A model generated the notes under the pieces. That model made no database searches and was not told the origin of the DNA. It saw only the letters and a list, made by a program, of their open reading frames with translations. Of a stretch of DNA of 12,454 nucleotides, positions 1-7,092 are shown in pieces. The position numbers and the translations under genes are program-made. Within the stretch, counting starts at the first letter, position 1; the number at the start of each line of letters is the position of its first letter. This DNA is from JAZKFP01 sp040386355 (GTDB taxonomy: Bacteria > Pseudomonadota > Gammaproteobacteria > Pseudomonadales > UBA6940). The DNA lies in NCBI GenBank assembly GCA_040386355.1, contig JAZKFP010000234.1, positions 1 to 12,454 of the forward strand, read 5' to 3'.

Positions 1-439
1 CGCGTTTTTCATACACGCCAAAGCGCTTTTGATAGGGTTTAGAAGCGACGCGTAATTGTTTATAAATATCTCCACCGTATGCTTTGTCTGCGTAAATAAA
101 ACGGTAAATCGTCTCATGATGCAGCGACACTCCATGGCGTTTTAAAACAGTATGCGCCGCTTGTTCTGGGCTGAATTCTTGACGGATTAAAACCTCGACT
201 TTATGACGAAGAGGCCACGTCATTTTTAAATATTTATCTGCTTGTATTTTACGCTGATTGGACAACATGTTTGCTTGTCTAGCGCGGTAACCACGTAAAC
301 CAGTATTGCGTTTAATCTCGCGACTAATTGTACTGGGATGACGTTTTAATTGATGCGCTATTGCTTATTGATTTAATCCTAGTTTCAAGCATCTATAAAT
401 CTGGTATCGTTCACCTTCGGTCAGCTGGGTATAGTTCAT
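1..439 (-). pseudogene. IS30-family transposase, 5' part, nonsense-mutated and cut by the window edge
   Basis: Read on the minus strand from the ATG at 439, the product begins MNYTQLTEGERYQIY and carries the IS30 N-terminal helix-turn-helix (HPSTISREIKRN, around residues 35-46). It continues through the conserved HETIYRFIYADKAYGGD block before the window ends. Codon 25 is TAA (367-365), between LGLNQ and AIAHQL. Family members usually have a glutamine or similar residue there, so a single C-to-T change (CAA to TAA) explains it. The frame is otherwise intact and family-like for about 146 codons. The catalytic DDE part lies beyond the window. The nonsense codon makes it probably inactive unless it restarts downstream. 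The family call is firm; whether the stop is real or a sequencing error cannot be told here. Confidence 0.85.
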
Positions 440-494
440 CGTGTAATTTCCTTTGGCGAGAAAATGACACAACTTTACCAGCTGGCCGTCTCCT

Positions 495-525
495 CAAGAA
501 ATTGCACTTACTTTGCGAATCCGCC
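495..525 (-). repeat. IS30 terminal inverted repeat (transposase-proximal end)
   Basis: The outer end reads inward from 525 as GGCGGATTCGCAAAGTAAGT, followed by GCAATTTCTTG. It sits 56 bp upstream of the transposase start, as expected for an IS30 left end. A 30/31 match occurs at 12152-12182 in the same orientation. A diverged copy is at 6341-6368, and an inverted, diverged copy that also keeps adjoining internal sequence is at 7345-7391. Confidence 0.75.
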
Positions 526-609
526 TAATCCTTTCTCGTCTGCGACACTCGTTAGCATCATTTAAACCAAATCCTGCACTTTCTCATTCAATTCTTTAAA
601 TTCACGTTA

Positions 610-1503
610 TTATCTTTTAAATAATCGCGGTATCAAATTTTTGAAAAATTCCTGAGCCTCCTCGGGCGATGCGTGTTGGCGATAAATATTGATCAATATA
701 CTGGTGAGATCGGTCGCCATTAATAAGGGATCGCCGCGCATTTGGCTTGACGATTGTCCATTACTGCACCGACGCATACTTTGAATAGCAATCGTGCATT
801 CATCACCGCGGCCGGTTAATCGCACATCCGGTACGACATCCATGCATACCTCAATAAAATCTTCAAAGATCTTTTGCGAAATACCCATGGATTGTTTGTA
901 CGGCGGATTAATAGTGGATAAGCCAGGTTGGTAAACTTCTTGGATCGAATCAATTACCCAGGGCAAGATCGAGATGGGTAGTGCCACTTGACCAATCGTT
1001 AACTCTCCGTAGATTTTTACATAGGTCACCACGTGCGGCATGAGCTCTTGCGTGTCGTTGTGTTGAGCCTGAACCACATAAATTTTGTAGGGCGGAAAGT
1101 CGTCGATAAAGGTTTCGTTGGATCGCAAATGGTTGGGATTGATAATTGGAAATCGAAAAGGATAGCGTTCCTGACTTTTCAAATAAATCTGGTTGGCCTC
1201 GTGATACGCCTCAGGTGTGGGAAACACCGGGTGATCGTAAGCCGTTAAATCTTCCTTCCTGGTGTCGTGATTGGTTGTATTAAATGCATCAGGTGTTTCA
1301 TGTTGGGTGGAATTGTCAGCATGAAAAAACACATGCGCAAAAATCTGATGTAATCGCGAGGGATTGAAAACAAGTAATCCATTGTTTGTGCGTAGCGAGT
1401 GTTTAAGACTTACCAATCGCGCTGGAGGAATTGCCGTATTGATGTGGGGCAACGCATAGGAATTGAGAAAATACGGAGCTTGAAATGCGGTGATGGGATG
1501 CAT
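610..1503 (-). CDS. Uncharacterised protein, paralogue B of a tandem pair
   Basis: A 297-residue protein I do not recognise. Residues ~90-260 are strikingly similar to the product of the gene just upstream (1540-2430). Shared blocks include FRFPIINPNHLRSNET, IYVVQAQHN, PHVVTYVK, ALPISILPW, NPPYKQSM, IFEDFI, PDVRLTG, DECTI, RRCSNG and SSSQMRGDP. The first ~89 residues do not resemble the paralogue, so only the core is under shared constraint. Two cysteines in the core (DECTI and RRCSNG) are conserved between the copies. There is no clear signal peptide, unlike the upstream copy. The start has an AGGA about 10 nt upstream. It is the last gene of a three-gene minus-strand operon, 36 bp after its paralogue. 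It ends in a double stop (TAATAA), after which the same frame stays open for 14 more codons. An IS30 end lies 85 bp downstream. Function unknown; a secreted or host-directed role is only a guess. Confidence 0.85.
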   Translation of the reverse strand: MHPITAFQAPYFLNSYALPHINTAIPPARLVSLKHSLRTNNGLLVFNPSRLHQIFAHVFFHADNSTQHETPDAFNTTNHDTRKEDLTAYDHPVFPTPEAYHEANQIYLKSQERYPFRFPIINPNHLRSNETFIDDFPPYKIYVVQAQHNDTQELMPHVVTYVKIYGELTIGQVALPISILPWVIDSIQEVYQPGLSTINPPYKQSMGISQKIFEDFIEVCMDVVPDVRLTGRGDECTIAIQSMRRCSNGQSSSQMRGDPLLMATDLTSILINIYRQHASPEEAQEFFKNLIPRLFKR

Positions 1504-1539
1504 ATGTCAAAATCCTTTTGCAGCGTGTCTTATTCAAAT

Positions 1540-2430
1540 TTATTTTTTCCGTAATTTGTCTAAAAACATTTGACGAAAAGCATCGGCATCCTCAGGCGGC
1601 GCGTATTGTAAATAGATTTTTCTAAAGAGTGCTTTTGCATCTTTATTCATCCGATAGGGATCGCCGCGCATTTGGCTAGAGGATCGGCCGTTGCTGCAAC
1701 GACGCAGGCTCATAATACTTATCGTACACTCATCACCGCCGGTCAGTCGAACGTCCGGTATCACCTCCATTCGCACTCGAATAAAATCCTCAAAAATGTC
1801 CTGCGAAAGACTCATGGATTGTTTGTAAGGCGGATTCACGGTAGATACGCCGGGTTGGTAGACTTCTTCAATTGAATTCATCACCCAGGGTAATATTGAG
1901 ATCGGCAGTGCCAATTGATTAACCACTTGCTTGCGGCCCCAGCGTTTTACGTACGTCACCACATGCGGCACGAGCTCTTGAGTGTTGTTGTGCTGAGCCT
2001 GCACCACGTAGATTTGATAATTACCAAACGTATCGACATAGGTTTCGTTGGATCGCAAATGATTGGGGTTAATAATCGGAAATCGAAAGGGATAATCCGC
2101 TTGGCTTGCTAAATAAATCCGGTTGGCTTCGTGATACGTCTCGGGTGTGGTAAACACCGGATGATCTTGCGCGCAGATCTTTTCTTCGTCGGTCATTGAG
2201 ACACCACCTCCCAAAATGTGAGCCTCCGCATCTTGGGTGAGCTTAAGCGGAATAATCGATCCTCTGTGTGCAGGGCGAGTTCGAGTTAATGTTATGCCCG
2301 ATATATGCGGAGCAGTTAAAATGTAGCGGGGCGAGGGTCTGCCCTGCAGTGATGTTAAGCCAGACAATGAGCTAGGGTTGAGGGTGGGTAACGAAAAAGC
2401 ACTGGTGTAGAGTAGGGGCAACAGTTTCAT
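1540..2430 (-). CDS. Uncharacterised protein, paralogue A of a tandem pair
   Basis: A 296-residue protein of unknown family and the tandem duplicate of 610-1503. The conserved core spans residues ~89-259 and carries the same blocks (PFRFPIINPNHLRSNET, YVVQAQHNN, NPPYKQSM, DECTI, RRCSNG, SSSQMRGDP). One residue is missing relative to the other copy at LTGGDEC versus LTGRGDEC. The N-terminus (MKLLPLLYTSAFS, then a Ser/Pro/Leu-rich stretch) could be a short export signal, followed by a low-complexity linker to residue ~88. An AGGA lies about 9 nt before the ATG. It lies 30 bp after the 721-residue gene and 36 bp before its paralogue, so co-transcription is likely. No catalytic motif is visible. 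Dissimilar N-termini with near-identical cores suggest the copies diverged in targeting while keeping one biochemical activity (inference). Confidence 0.85.
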   Translation of the reverse strand: MKLLPLLYTSAFSLPTLNPSSLSGLTSLQGRPSPRYILTAPHISGITLTRTRPAHRGSIIPLKLTQDAEAHILGGGVSMTDEEKICAQDHPVFTTPETYHEANRIYLASQADYPFRFPIINPNHLRSNETYVDTFGNYQIYVVQAQHNNTQELVPHVVTYVKRWGRKQVVNQLALPISILPWVMNSIEEVYQPGVSTVNPPYKQSMSLSQDIFEDFIRVRMEVIPDVRLTGGDECTISIMSLRRCSNGRSSSQMRGDPYRMNKDAKALFRKIYLQYAPPEDADAFRQMFLDKLRKK

Positions 2431-2460
2431 CGAGAAGGTCCTGACACCGCCACACGATGT

Positions 2461-4626
2461 CTATCGAAAGAAATCCGGAAATACAAAGCGTAAGTAGCTT
2501 TCAATGTGCTGACACAAAAACGCGTTCGTTTCTTGCTGGGTTGGTATGGATTGACCCCGAGTGGTGACAATCAGCAATCCACCTTTATGATGAATATTGT
2601 CGATCGTATCCAATTCCGTAAAAACACGCGTGTGTTCCGCAATACCGATTAAATTTTCTGAACGCGGCGATGTTATGCCGCCGGGTCGAAAATATTCGTT
2701 GGCCCCAGTAGCCAAGCTACAGTACCAGCGCGCCAATAAGGTTTCAAGCAAGCTCTCGTTCACTACGGTTGAATCCGGAAAGTATGCAAACTCTTCGAAA
2801 GTATCAATGATAGGTATGTCTTTATTTAATTCATTTTCTTTTACTTTATTGTAGGCTTGCATCGCTTTGAAAAATAACTCTTGCACAGCCTTATCTTCCA
2901 GCCCTTCCAAAGCCAAACGACAGCGAATATGTAAAATGGCAGACATTCCAACTAAAAAAGTACCGAAGGCTTTGTCAATATGTGGAATATTCGATAGATG
3001 TGCTAACCGTTGTTGATGCACTGGGTAGAGATCTTCTATATTTTCAACTGTGTCGGGATACGGAAAGTGCGCATCCAACTCAGCGGCCAATTCTTGCGTG
3101 TAATAGTGATAATCCTTCAATAAATGTGGATGGTTTTGCGCCAGCGTATTTTTATAGATATTTTCTGCCCATCCAGCAGTGGTTTTAAAAGATACCGTTT
3201 GAAATAATTGCGGGTATCGATCCCATAAATCGTCATTTTCAAAATTTTTAAACATGTCGAGTGAGGTTTGAAAATAGCCCTGCATTTGCTTCGCCAAAAC
3301 GGCTGGGGAGTTACTGATAGCCGCTTTCAGAAAAGAGGCAACGTTGGGATGGTTACTATCAAATACCATGAGGACCGATTTATTATCTTTTTTGTCTGTA
3401 CTCATACCTAATAAATCGGTACCTAGCATTTCATTAATACCAACCCGTACAAAAAGTGGGAATGAACAAAACCATGAATAAAAGGGCATAGTTTTTAGTC
3501 GTACCGGGGTGGTGTGTATGATGGATTGTTTGCGAGTGGGCAATTCTTGATCTGCTGCGGCTATTTTTATATACGCCTCAATGGAATCTTTATTTTTTAT
3601 TTTAGGTAAATAGCCGTAGGTTTGCAGCAAAGAATCGCTGAGTAAAATGCGATGAAACGCATCTTCTAACGTTACAGCTTGATTGGAATACACAAATTGC
3701 GCACGCTCCTCGTGTAATTTAATTTCTAACGCTTTAATTTCAGCGCGTGCTATTTTAAGACCAATATTTTTGAAAAATAATCCTTGCGCTTTGGGATCGG
3801 ACAAAACCCGATCCAATACATGGTATTTAATATCGCCCACAACGGTAGTCACCAAGGCATCACTTATCGGTGCTGAGGCGTAGATGGATTGGCGCGAATT
3901 TAAATCCATGCGAATTATCCGAAGGGTTTGCACGAATTCATCTTTTTGTTGGAGCAAGGGTTCTAATTCATCATTTAAAGCATCTAATTGATTGGAGAAG
4001 GCATCAATGTCGGTTTGCGCAGTCAGACCATTTTGTTGATCTTCCAGGTTTTTTTTTCGTTCGTTCATGGCAGAGATCTGTTGTTTAGTATTTTTTAATT
4101 TTTGATTGAAAGATGCGAGATCTTGGTTTAATTCGTCGATTCGAATGTCGTTGTGGATGGTGATATGTTGCTGCAACAACATTTTAATTTGTTCTTGAAA
4201 GCTTGCGTGTTTCCAACTCGGTTCAGTTATTAACGCTTGCATCCACAACGGACGATCTAAATTTTTTTTGTTATCCGATTGGATTTTCGTTCCCAGTAAA
4301 AACGCTTGAACCGCAAGTACATCGGTCTTAGTCAATGGTGTGGAATTCGGAGCATCAAACAACGTTAAAAACCAATGAGCAATTTTATTGTGTTTTAAGC
4401 GCGGTAAAAATTGAAGCGCGTCGGATGGGTCGGCAGATTCATCCAATGGTTTGACGAATTGTAAAATCCGAGCGGTAGTTGGATTTTTAAGCGAAGGGTT
4501 TATGGAAATAAAAGAAGAAGCGGACGATCGAATCGGTTGCAAAGCGCGCGTAAGTGGAGTCACAAATCCTTGGGTCTGAAGTGTGGAAAATCCTAAAAAT
4601 GCGGAAATAGAAAGTGACGTTTTCAT
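2461..4626 (-). CDS. Large uncharacterised coiled-coil protein, first gene of a three-gene operon
   Basis: A 721-residue protein I cannot assign to a family. The N-terminus (MKTSLSISAFLGFSTLQTQG) resembles a weak export signal. Residues ~150-245 are rich in Gln, Asn, Leu, Lys and Glu with heptad-like spacing (LNQDLASFNQKLKNTKQQI through LDALNDELEPLLQQKDEF) and should form a coiled coil. The remaining ~470 residues look globular and helical, with no recognised motif, ending ESYLRFVFPDFFR. The start has AAGGGAC about 10 nt upstream. The 30-bp gap to the next gene and shared strand indicate an operon with the two paralogues. Its size, coiled coil and lack of an obvious enzyme signature would suit a secreted effector or a structural partner of the paralogues, but this is inference. 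The gene is intact and lacks internal stops. Confidence 0.85.
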   Translation of the reverse strand: MKTSLSISAFLGFSTLQTQGFVTPLTRALQPIRSSASSFISINPSLKNPTTARILQFVKPLDESADPSDALQFLPRLKHNKIAHWFLTLFDAPNSTPLTKTDVLAVQAFLLGTKIQSDNKKNLDRPLWMQALITEPSWKHASFQEQIKMLLQQHITIHNDIRIDELNQDLASFNQKLKNTKQQISAMNERKKNLEDQQNGLTAQTDIDAFSNQLDALNDELEPLLQQKDEFVQTLRIIRMDLNSRQSIYASAPISDALVTTVVGDIKYHVLDRVLSDPKAQGLFFKNIGLKIARAEIKALEIKLHEERAQFVYSNQAVTLEDAFHRILLSDSLLQTYGYLPKIKNKDSIEAYIKIAAADQELPTRKQSIIHTTPVRLKTMPFYSWFCSFPLFVRVGINEMLGTDLLGMSTDKKDNKSVLMVFDSNHPNVASFLKAAISNSPAVLAKQMQGYFQTSLDMFKNFENDDLWDRYPQLFQTVSFKTTAGWAENIYKNTLAQNHPHLLKDYHYYTQELAAELDAHFPYPDTVENIEDLYPVHQQRLAHLSNIPHIDKAFGTFLVGMSAILHIRCRLALEGLEDKAVQELFFKAMQAYNKVKENELNKDIPIIDTFEEFAYFPDSTVVNESLLETLLARWYCSLATGANEYFRPGGITSPRSENLIGIAEHTRVFTELDTIDNIHHKGGLLIVTTRGQSIPTQQETNAFLCQHIESYLRFVFPDFFR

Positions 4627-4911
4627 TATTATAAGTCCCTTATTATCGTTATTTTTATTTAGGGAAATTTCAATAATATGTATATCAGAAACAATACTGA
4701 GAAAACAATAGTTATTAAATAGAAAAAGCCAATGGCATCACAGAAAATTGACTGCCTTGAATGAAATAAAATCCATTAAGAGCGATGTAAGGAAAATAAA
4801 ATTGAGAAGGGAAATCTACATATTGAAATAGGCAAGTTTGTGAGTTTGACCGATACTTCACAGTATTGGTCTATTGATAAATTTTTCTTAGTAAATAAAT
4901 ACGCCAAATAT
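4627..4911. other. Intergenic region between the three-gene operon and the Abi gene
   Basis: AT-rich spacer of 285 bp. It must hold the promoter of the minus-strand operon starting at 4626, but I see no confident -35/-10 pair. The candidate -10 boxes (such as GATAAT near 4645) lack a well-spaced -35. It contains one copy of the dispersed palindrome (4848-4871) 41 bp past the Abi stop codon. No gene is supported here. Confidence 0.5.
4848..4871. repeat. Dispersed 24-bp palindrome, copy 1
   Basis: Arms GACCGATACT and AGTATTGGTC flank the loop TCAC. Pairing is complete if one G-T pair is allowed. It lies downstream of the Abi gene. Other copies are at 6107-6130, 7418-7441 and 12105-12128. There is no T-tract on either side, so it is not an ordinary intrinsic terminator. 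Confidence 0.75.
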
Positions 4912-5835
4912 TTATTTCCAAAGAGGATGATGCATCCAATCTTCAGGCAGTCCCATAGCAATTCTATGCTCTGGCTTATCTATCGTAGAATCAATTAATG
5001 TAGTTATTTTTTCTTTCCAATCATTTTGATTTTCGATGGATCGAAATAATTGAAGAATTAACAATAATACGTAAAAAATTCGATCATTCCTAGGTGTTAT
5101 GGGTGGTTGCCAATTTCGGTCTTTACAAATATCTGGACGAATAGAAAGCTCTCGATTCCATAGTCGACTGTGATGCGCGCATATATTTCTAATGTAAGTA
5201 ATAGTATGAAGCCAATTACCTAAACGCTTATAATGTATATTAAAGCAATCTGCTATTTTCTTTTTATCCTGAATTCCTAATTCTTTATTGTTTTTCATGC
5301 CCATGTAGAAAAAAGATAAAGCACCAAGACTCATGGTTTCAGTTACCATCCAAATAGGTAATTTTGGAAAGTTTAAATATTTATTCTTATAGTGACGAAT
5401 AAATTCATCCGACGAACGTTGTGCTTCATCTTCAATTTTAGTTATCCACTTACGATGATTGAAATTGGGATGAAAGTTTTCTGCACATGTGTGAGCAAAT
5501 TCACCATACGTATGAGCCATGTGATAAGTAATGCGGTTGCGTATAGCAACTTCAATACGTTCAATTGCATCCAAAATTAAAAGTCGCAGCTGACGATCAA
5601 AATTATATAATTTTAATATTTGTTCAAACGTAGTACCTGGGATTATTTGACTGGTTATTTTTTTGCTGGAAGCTCTTATTCGATAGGGGTACCAATAACC
5701 ACTCAGACGGTAGTAACTAACAGAAGTTAAAGCGTCCAGGGCTATTTGAGAATTGCTAATCAATACACCTTGCTGTCTTAGTTTGTTCAGCTGCTGCTCG
5801 TAGGTAAGCGGCGGTTTCTTATATATTTCAAGCAC
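4912..5835 (-). CDS. abiF: Abi_2 (AbiD/AbiF-type) HEPN abortive-infection protein, probable RNase toxin
   Basis: Abi_2-family proteins act in phage defence by abortive infection or as toxins of RNA-antitoxin modules. They carry a HEPN-type RNA-cleavage fold in the cytoplasm. Here the N-terminal hallmark KPPLTYEQQLNKL is followed by SYYRLSGYWYPYR, then IERIEVAIRNRITYH. The diagnostic YIRNICAHHSRLWNREL block (residues ~214-230 from the GTG start) supplies the HEPN R-x4-H motif (R216, H221). At 307 residues it is of normal length. I start it at GTG 5835, 6 codons before KPPL. A longer TTG frame from 5877 would begin inside the terminator stem of the upstream RNA, and family members start close to the KPPL motif. 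The SD is weak (GAGATGGA just upstream), which may suit a toxin kept at low level. A structured RNA lies 29 nt upstream on the same strand. The symbol is by family; AbiD-type is the alternative. Confidence 0.85.
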   Translation of the reverse strand: MLEIYKKPPLTYEQQLNKLRQQGVLISNSQIALDALTSVSYYRLSGYWYPYRIRASSKKITSQIIPGTTFEQILKLYNFDRQLRLLILDAIERIEVAIRNRITYHMAHTYGEFAHTCAENFHPNFNHRKWITKIEDEAQRSSDEFIRHYKNKYLNFPKLPIWMVTETMSLGALSFFYMGMKNNKELGIQDKKKIADCFNIHYKRLGNWLHTITYIRNICAHHSRLWNRELSIRPDICKDRNWQPPITPRNDRIFYVLLLILQLFRSIENQNDWKEKITTLIDSTIDKPEHRIAMGLPEDWMHHPLWK

Positions 5836-5863
5836 ATTCCATCTCAATATAATTGAAAGACAT

Positions 5864-5921
5864 AAAAAAACCGCCAAGGTTGCGCGTTACCCTTACGGGC
5901 ACTAAGCGTGACGGTTATGTT
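5864..5921 (-). ncRNA. Putative abiF-type structured small RNA (RNA antitoxin candidate)
   Basis: Between a strong promoter and the abi gene lies a ~58-nt RNA that folds into nested helices. An outer stem pairs AACCG (5916-5912) with CGGTT (5873-5869). An inner CGC/GCG (5908-5906 with 5885-5883) encloses a CCC-GTAA-GGG hairpin (5899-5890), and a small CCTTGG element sits on the 3' side. A run of seven T residues (5870-5864) follows directly, so the fold can double as a terminator. Structured RNAs upstream of AbiF/AbiD genes are a described class (the abiF RNA motif), and AbiF has been treated as a toxin controlled by its ncRNA. Readthrough of the terminator would give the abi mRNA, as in type III toxin-antitoxin loci. 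Structure and position are seen; family membership and antitoxin action are inferred. Confidence 0.6.
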
Positions 5922-5927
5922 GACTTC

Positions 5928-5956
5928 ATTGTCACTTAAACTTTGCAGCATGTCAA
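5928..5956 (-). promoter_or_regulatory. Sigma-70-type promoter of the abi small RNA and abi gene
   Basis: On the minus strand a perfect TTGACA -35 (5956-5951) is separated by 17 nt from GACAAT (5933-5928, four of six consensus bases). This predicts a start near 5921, just before the structured RNA. It is one of the best promoters in the window. Confidence 0.6.
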
Positions 5957-6043
5957 ACTCAAGACCGCTACATCCTGAGACTTAAATGTAGGATGAATAG
6001 ATTTCGTTGGAAGAATGCAGCTAAGACTTAGGAGAGAACTTAC

Positions 6044-6118
6044 ATGGATGAATATAATTGCCTAGGTCAGAAATGGGCCTTAAAACACACTTTGTATTTT
6101 TCATTTGACCGATACTGA
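6044..6118 (+). other. Possible 24-codon ORF ending inside a palindrome
   Basis: An ATG preceded at good distance by AGGAGAG (6030-6036) opens a 24-codon frame (MDEYNCLGQKWALKHTLYF...) that stops at 6116-6118 within a copy of the dispersed palindrome. It may be the 5' stub of a gene truncated by the palindrome, or chance. It lies divergent to the abi promoter. No family is recognised. Confidence 0.2.
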
Positions 6119-6130
6119 TAAGTATCGGAC
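6107..6130. repeat. Dispersed 24-bp palindrome, copy 2
   Basis: GACCGATACT, loop GATA, AGTATCGGAC. One position in the arms does not pair. The 3' flank (TAGGTAAATGGTTAA) loosely resembles the flank of the copy at 12105-12128 (TCAACAAATAGTTAA), so the repeated unit may extend beyond the palindrome. Confidence 0.7.
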
Positions 6131-6192
6131 TAGGTAAATGGTTAAGAAATTGTGGGTGTTAATGGTAATGATCATTCTAATTTTAAAATTAT

Positions 6193-6333
6193 TTATTTTT
6201 TACTTTGATCTGATAAATGATCAAAATCTTCAGGAATTACATTAGGAACTTTATTCATTACTTGAATAAAAAGATCTTTATTTCCTAACGTTGCTTTCGT
6301 ATTTATATATTCTTCAGTTAATAACGCTGACAT
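6193..6333 (-). CDS. Small uncharacterised ORF or C-terminal gene fragment
   Basis: A 46-codon frame from ATG 6333 has a plausible protein composition: MSALLTEEYINTKATLGNKD, then LFIQVMNKVPNVIPEDFDHL. The frame stays open upstream to a stop about 93 nt further on, through the IS30-end-like sequence at 6341-6368. It may therefore be the surviving C-terminus of a longer gene cut by an insertion. The NKVPxVxPEDFDxL ending looks like a natural C-terminus. There is no good SD before the ATG. Family not recognised; low confidence that it is expressed. Confidence 0.35.
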   Translation of the reverse strand: MSALLTEEYINTKATLGNKDLFIQVMNKVPNVIPEDFDHLSDQSKK

Positions 6334-6340
6334 TTTTTCA

Positions 6341-6368
6341 GCAATTGCACTTATTATGTGAATCTGCG
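6341..6368 (-). repeat. Degenerate IS30-type terminal repeat
   Basis: Matches the IS30 end at 12152-12182 at 23 of 28 positions, in the same orientation (outer tip at 6368). No transposase sequence remains beside it, so it is a relic of an old insertion or deletion. Confidence 0.5.
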
Positions 6369-6500
6369 ATTTATTAAAATAGTGTACTTTTAAGCAAACA
6401 ATTTTACTTGCTCATGCAAAGATTCAGGTCAACGTTAACTTAAAATACTCATTATGTAATGCCTCTTATTTTCAAGAAGCTTTACAGTAAATAACTATAA

Positions 6501-6764
6501 TTATCTTTTCGAAGATTCCTGCTGATGCGCTTCATAATAGGATCGCAAAATAGCATTGATCCGTGTTTGATATCCTTTACCTTGGGATTTCATCCATTCA
6601 ACAAGATCACTGTCCAAACGGATATAGATACTCTGTTTATTTTCTGGCATGCGTAATTCAGCCTTATCCCAAAAGCTTGCATCTAATTCAGGGATATCAC
6701 TGTAATCAATATCTTTGTCTTTAATATTTTTAATTTCCTTTAAACGTTTTTTTGATATAACCAT
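6501..6764 (-). CDS. brnA: BrnA-family antitoxin / autorepressor
   Basis: BrnA neutralises the BrnT ribonuclease toxin and, with it, represses their own promoter. This 87-residue protein has the family layout. A charged N-terminus (KKRLKEIKNIKDKDIDYSDI) is followed by the ELDASFWDKAEL segment. A C-terminal ribbon-helix-helix-type DNA-binding region follows (IYIRLDSDLVEWMKSQGKG, then YQTRINAILRSYYE, residues ~46-78), with the diagnostic KGYQTRINAILR. The ATG at 6764 has AAAGGAAAA about 9-12 nt upstream and overlaps the 3' end of brnT by 35 bp, the usual arrangement. The gene is intact. Family call is firm; activity is inferred. Confidence 0.9.
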   Translation of the reverse strand: MVISKKRLKEIKNIKDKDIDYSDIPELDASFWDKAELRMPENKQSIYIRLDSDLVEWMKSQGKGYQTRINAILRSYYEAHQQESSKR

Positions 6765-7023
6765 GATACATTTTCCTTTCTTCAGTGTTTGCTCTACGTG
6801 CAGAAATTAATCGAACCTTGCCGTTTCGATCGGTGTGAATAATTGCAATCACAACCTCTGTTCCAATCATTCCAATGCTTTTCTCTCGAACTTCACCGTA
6901 ATCTTGTCGGTCATCAATCACGGAAAACGTAGGATGGTGAAATATCTCACACGCTTCTTCAAATGTAATACCGTGCTTTTCAAAATTATATTGATTTTTA
7001 TTGTCATCCCATTCAAATTCCAA
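6730..7023 (-). CDS. brnT: BrnT-family type II toxin (RNase)
   Basis: BrnT is a RelE-like ribonuclease that blocks translation until bound by BrnA. Diagnostic blocks in order are EFEWDDNKNQYNFEKHGITF, EEACEIF, DDRQDYGEVREKSIGMIG, a VIAIIHTDR strand, and RLISARRANTEERKMYH. I place the start at TTG 7023. It gives the usual (M)EFEWD beginning, has an AGGA 9 nt upstream, and leaves a ~34-nt leader from the predicted transcription start near 7057. The ATG at 7047 would add eight residues (MLDIGRKT), has no SD, and leaves only ~10 nt of leader; it remains a possible alternative. The 97-residue product is near normal family length. Toxin precedes antitoxin and overlaps it, typical for this system. 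Confidence 0.88.
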   Translation of the reverse strand: MEFEWDDNKNQYNFEKHGITFEEACEIFHHPTFSVIDDRQDYGEVREKSIGMIGTEVVIAIIHTDRNGKVRLISARRANTEERKMYHGYIKKTFKGN

Positions 7024-7050
7024 TGTTTTACGTCCTATATCCAGCATTTT

Positions 7051-7077
7051 TTTGTATATATTAAATGTATATACAAA
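7051..7077 (-). promoter_or_regulatory. brnTA operator palindrome
   Basis: A perfect inverted repeat with 10-bp arms (TTTGTATATA / TATATACAAA) and a 7-bp spacer (TTAAATG on the plus strand). It covers the predicted -10 box and transcription start of brnT. Ribbon-helix-helix antitoxins such as BrnA autorepress through sites of this kind, so this is the likely BrnA/BrnTA binding site. Palindrome seen; role inferred. Confidence 0.7.
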
Positions 7078-7092
7078 TTAACGAATTGTCAA
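7064..7092 (-). promoter_or_regulatory. Predicted brnTA promoter
   Basis: Perfect -35 TTGACA (7092-7087), 17-nt spacer, -10 TACATT (7069-7064, four of six). The -10 lies inside the operator palindrome, which would let repressor exclude RNA polymerase. Confidence 0.6.

Noticed and set aside
328..528. 66-codon plus-strand frame across the IS30 5' region
   Set aside because: Antisense to the transposase start and terminal repeat; composition shows it is a shadow.
556..609. In-frame tail REFKELNEKVQDLV after the TAATAA of the 297-residue gene
   Set aside because: Two consecutive stops precede it and the paralogue has nothing similar, so it is probably chance or old remnant sequence rather than readthrough product.
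4848..4871. Palindrome as an intrinsic terminator for the Abi gene
   Set aside because: No T-tract follows on either strand, and the same sequence recurs at unrelated places.
4776..4961. 61-codon minus-strand frame overlapping the Abi 3' end
   Set aside because: It overlaps the well-supported Abi gene in another frame and contains the palindrome; no family features.
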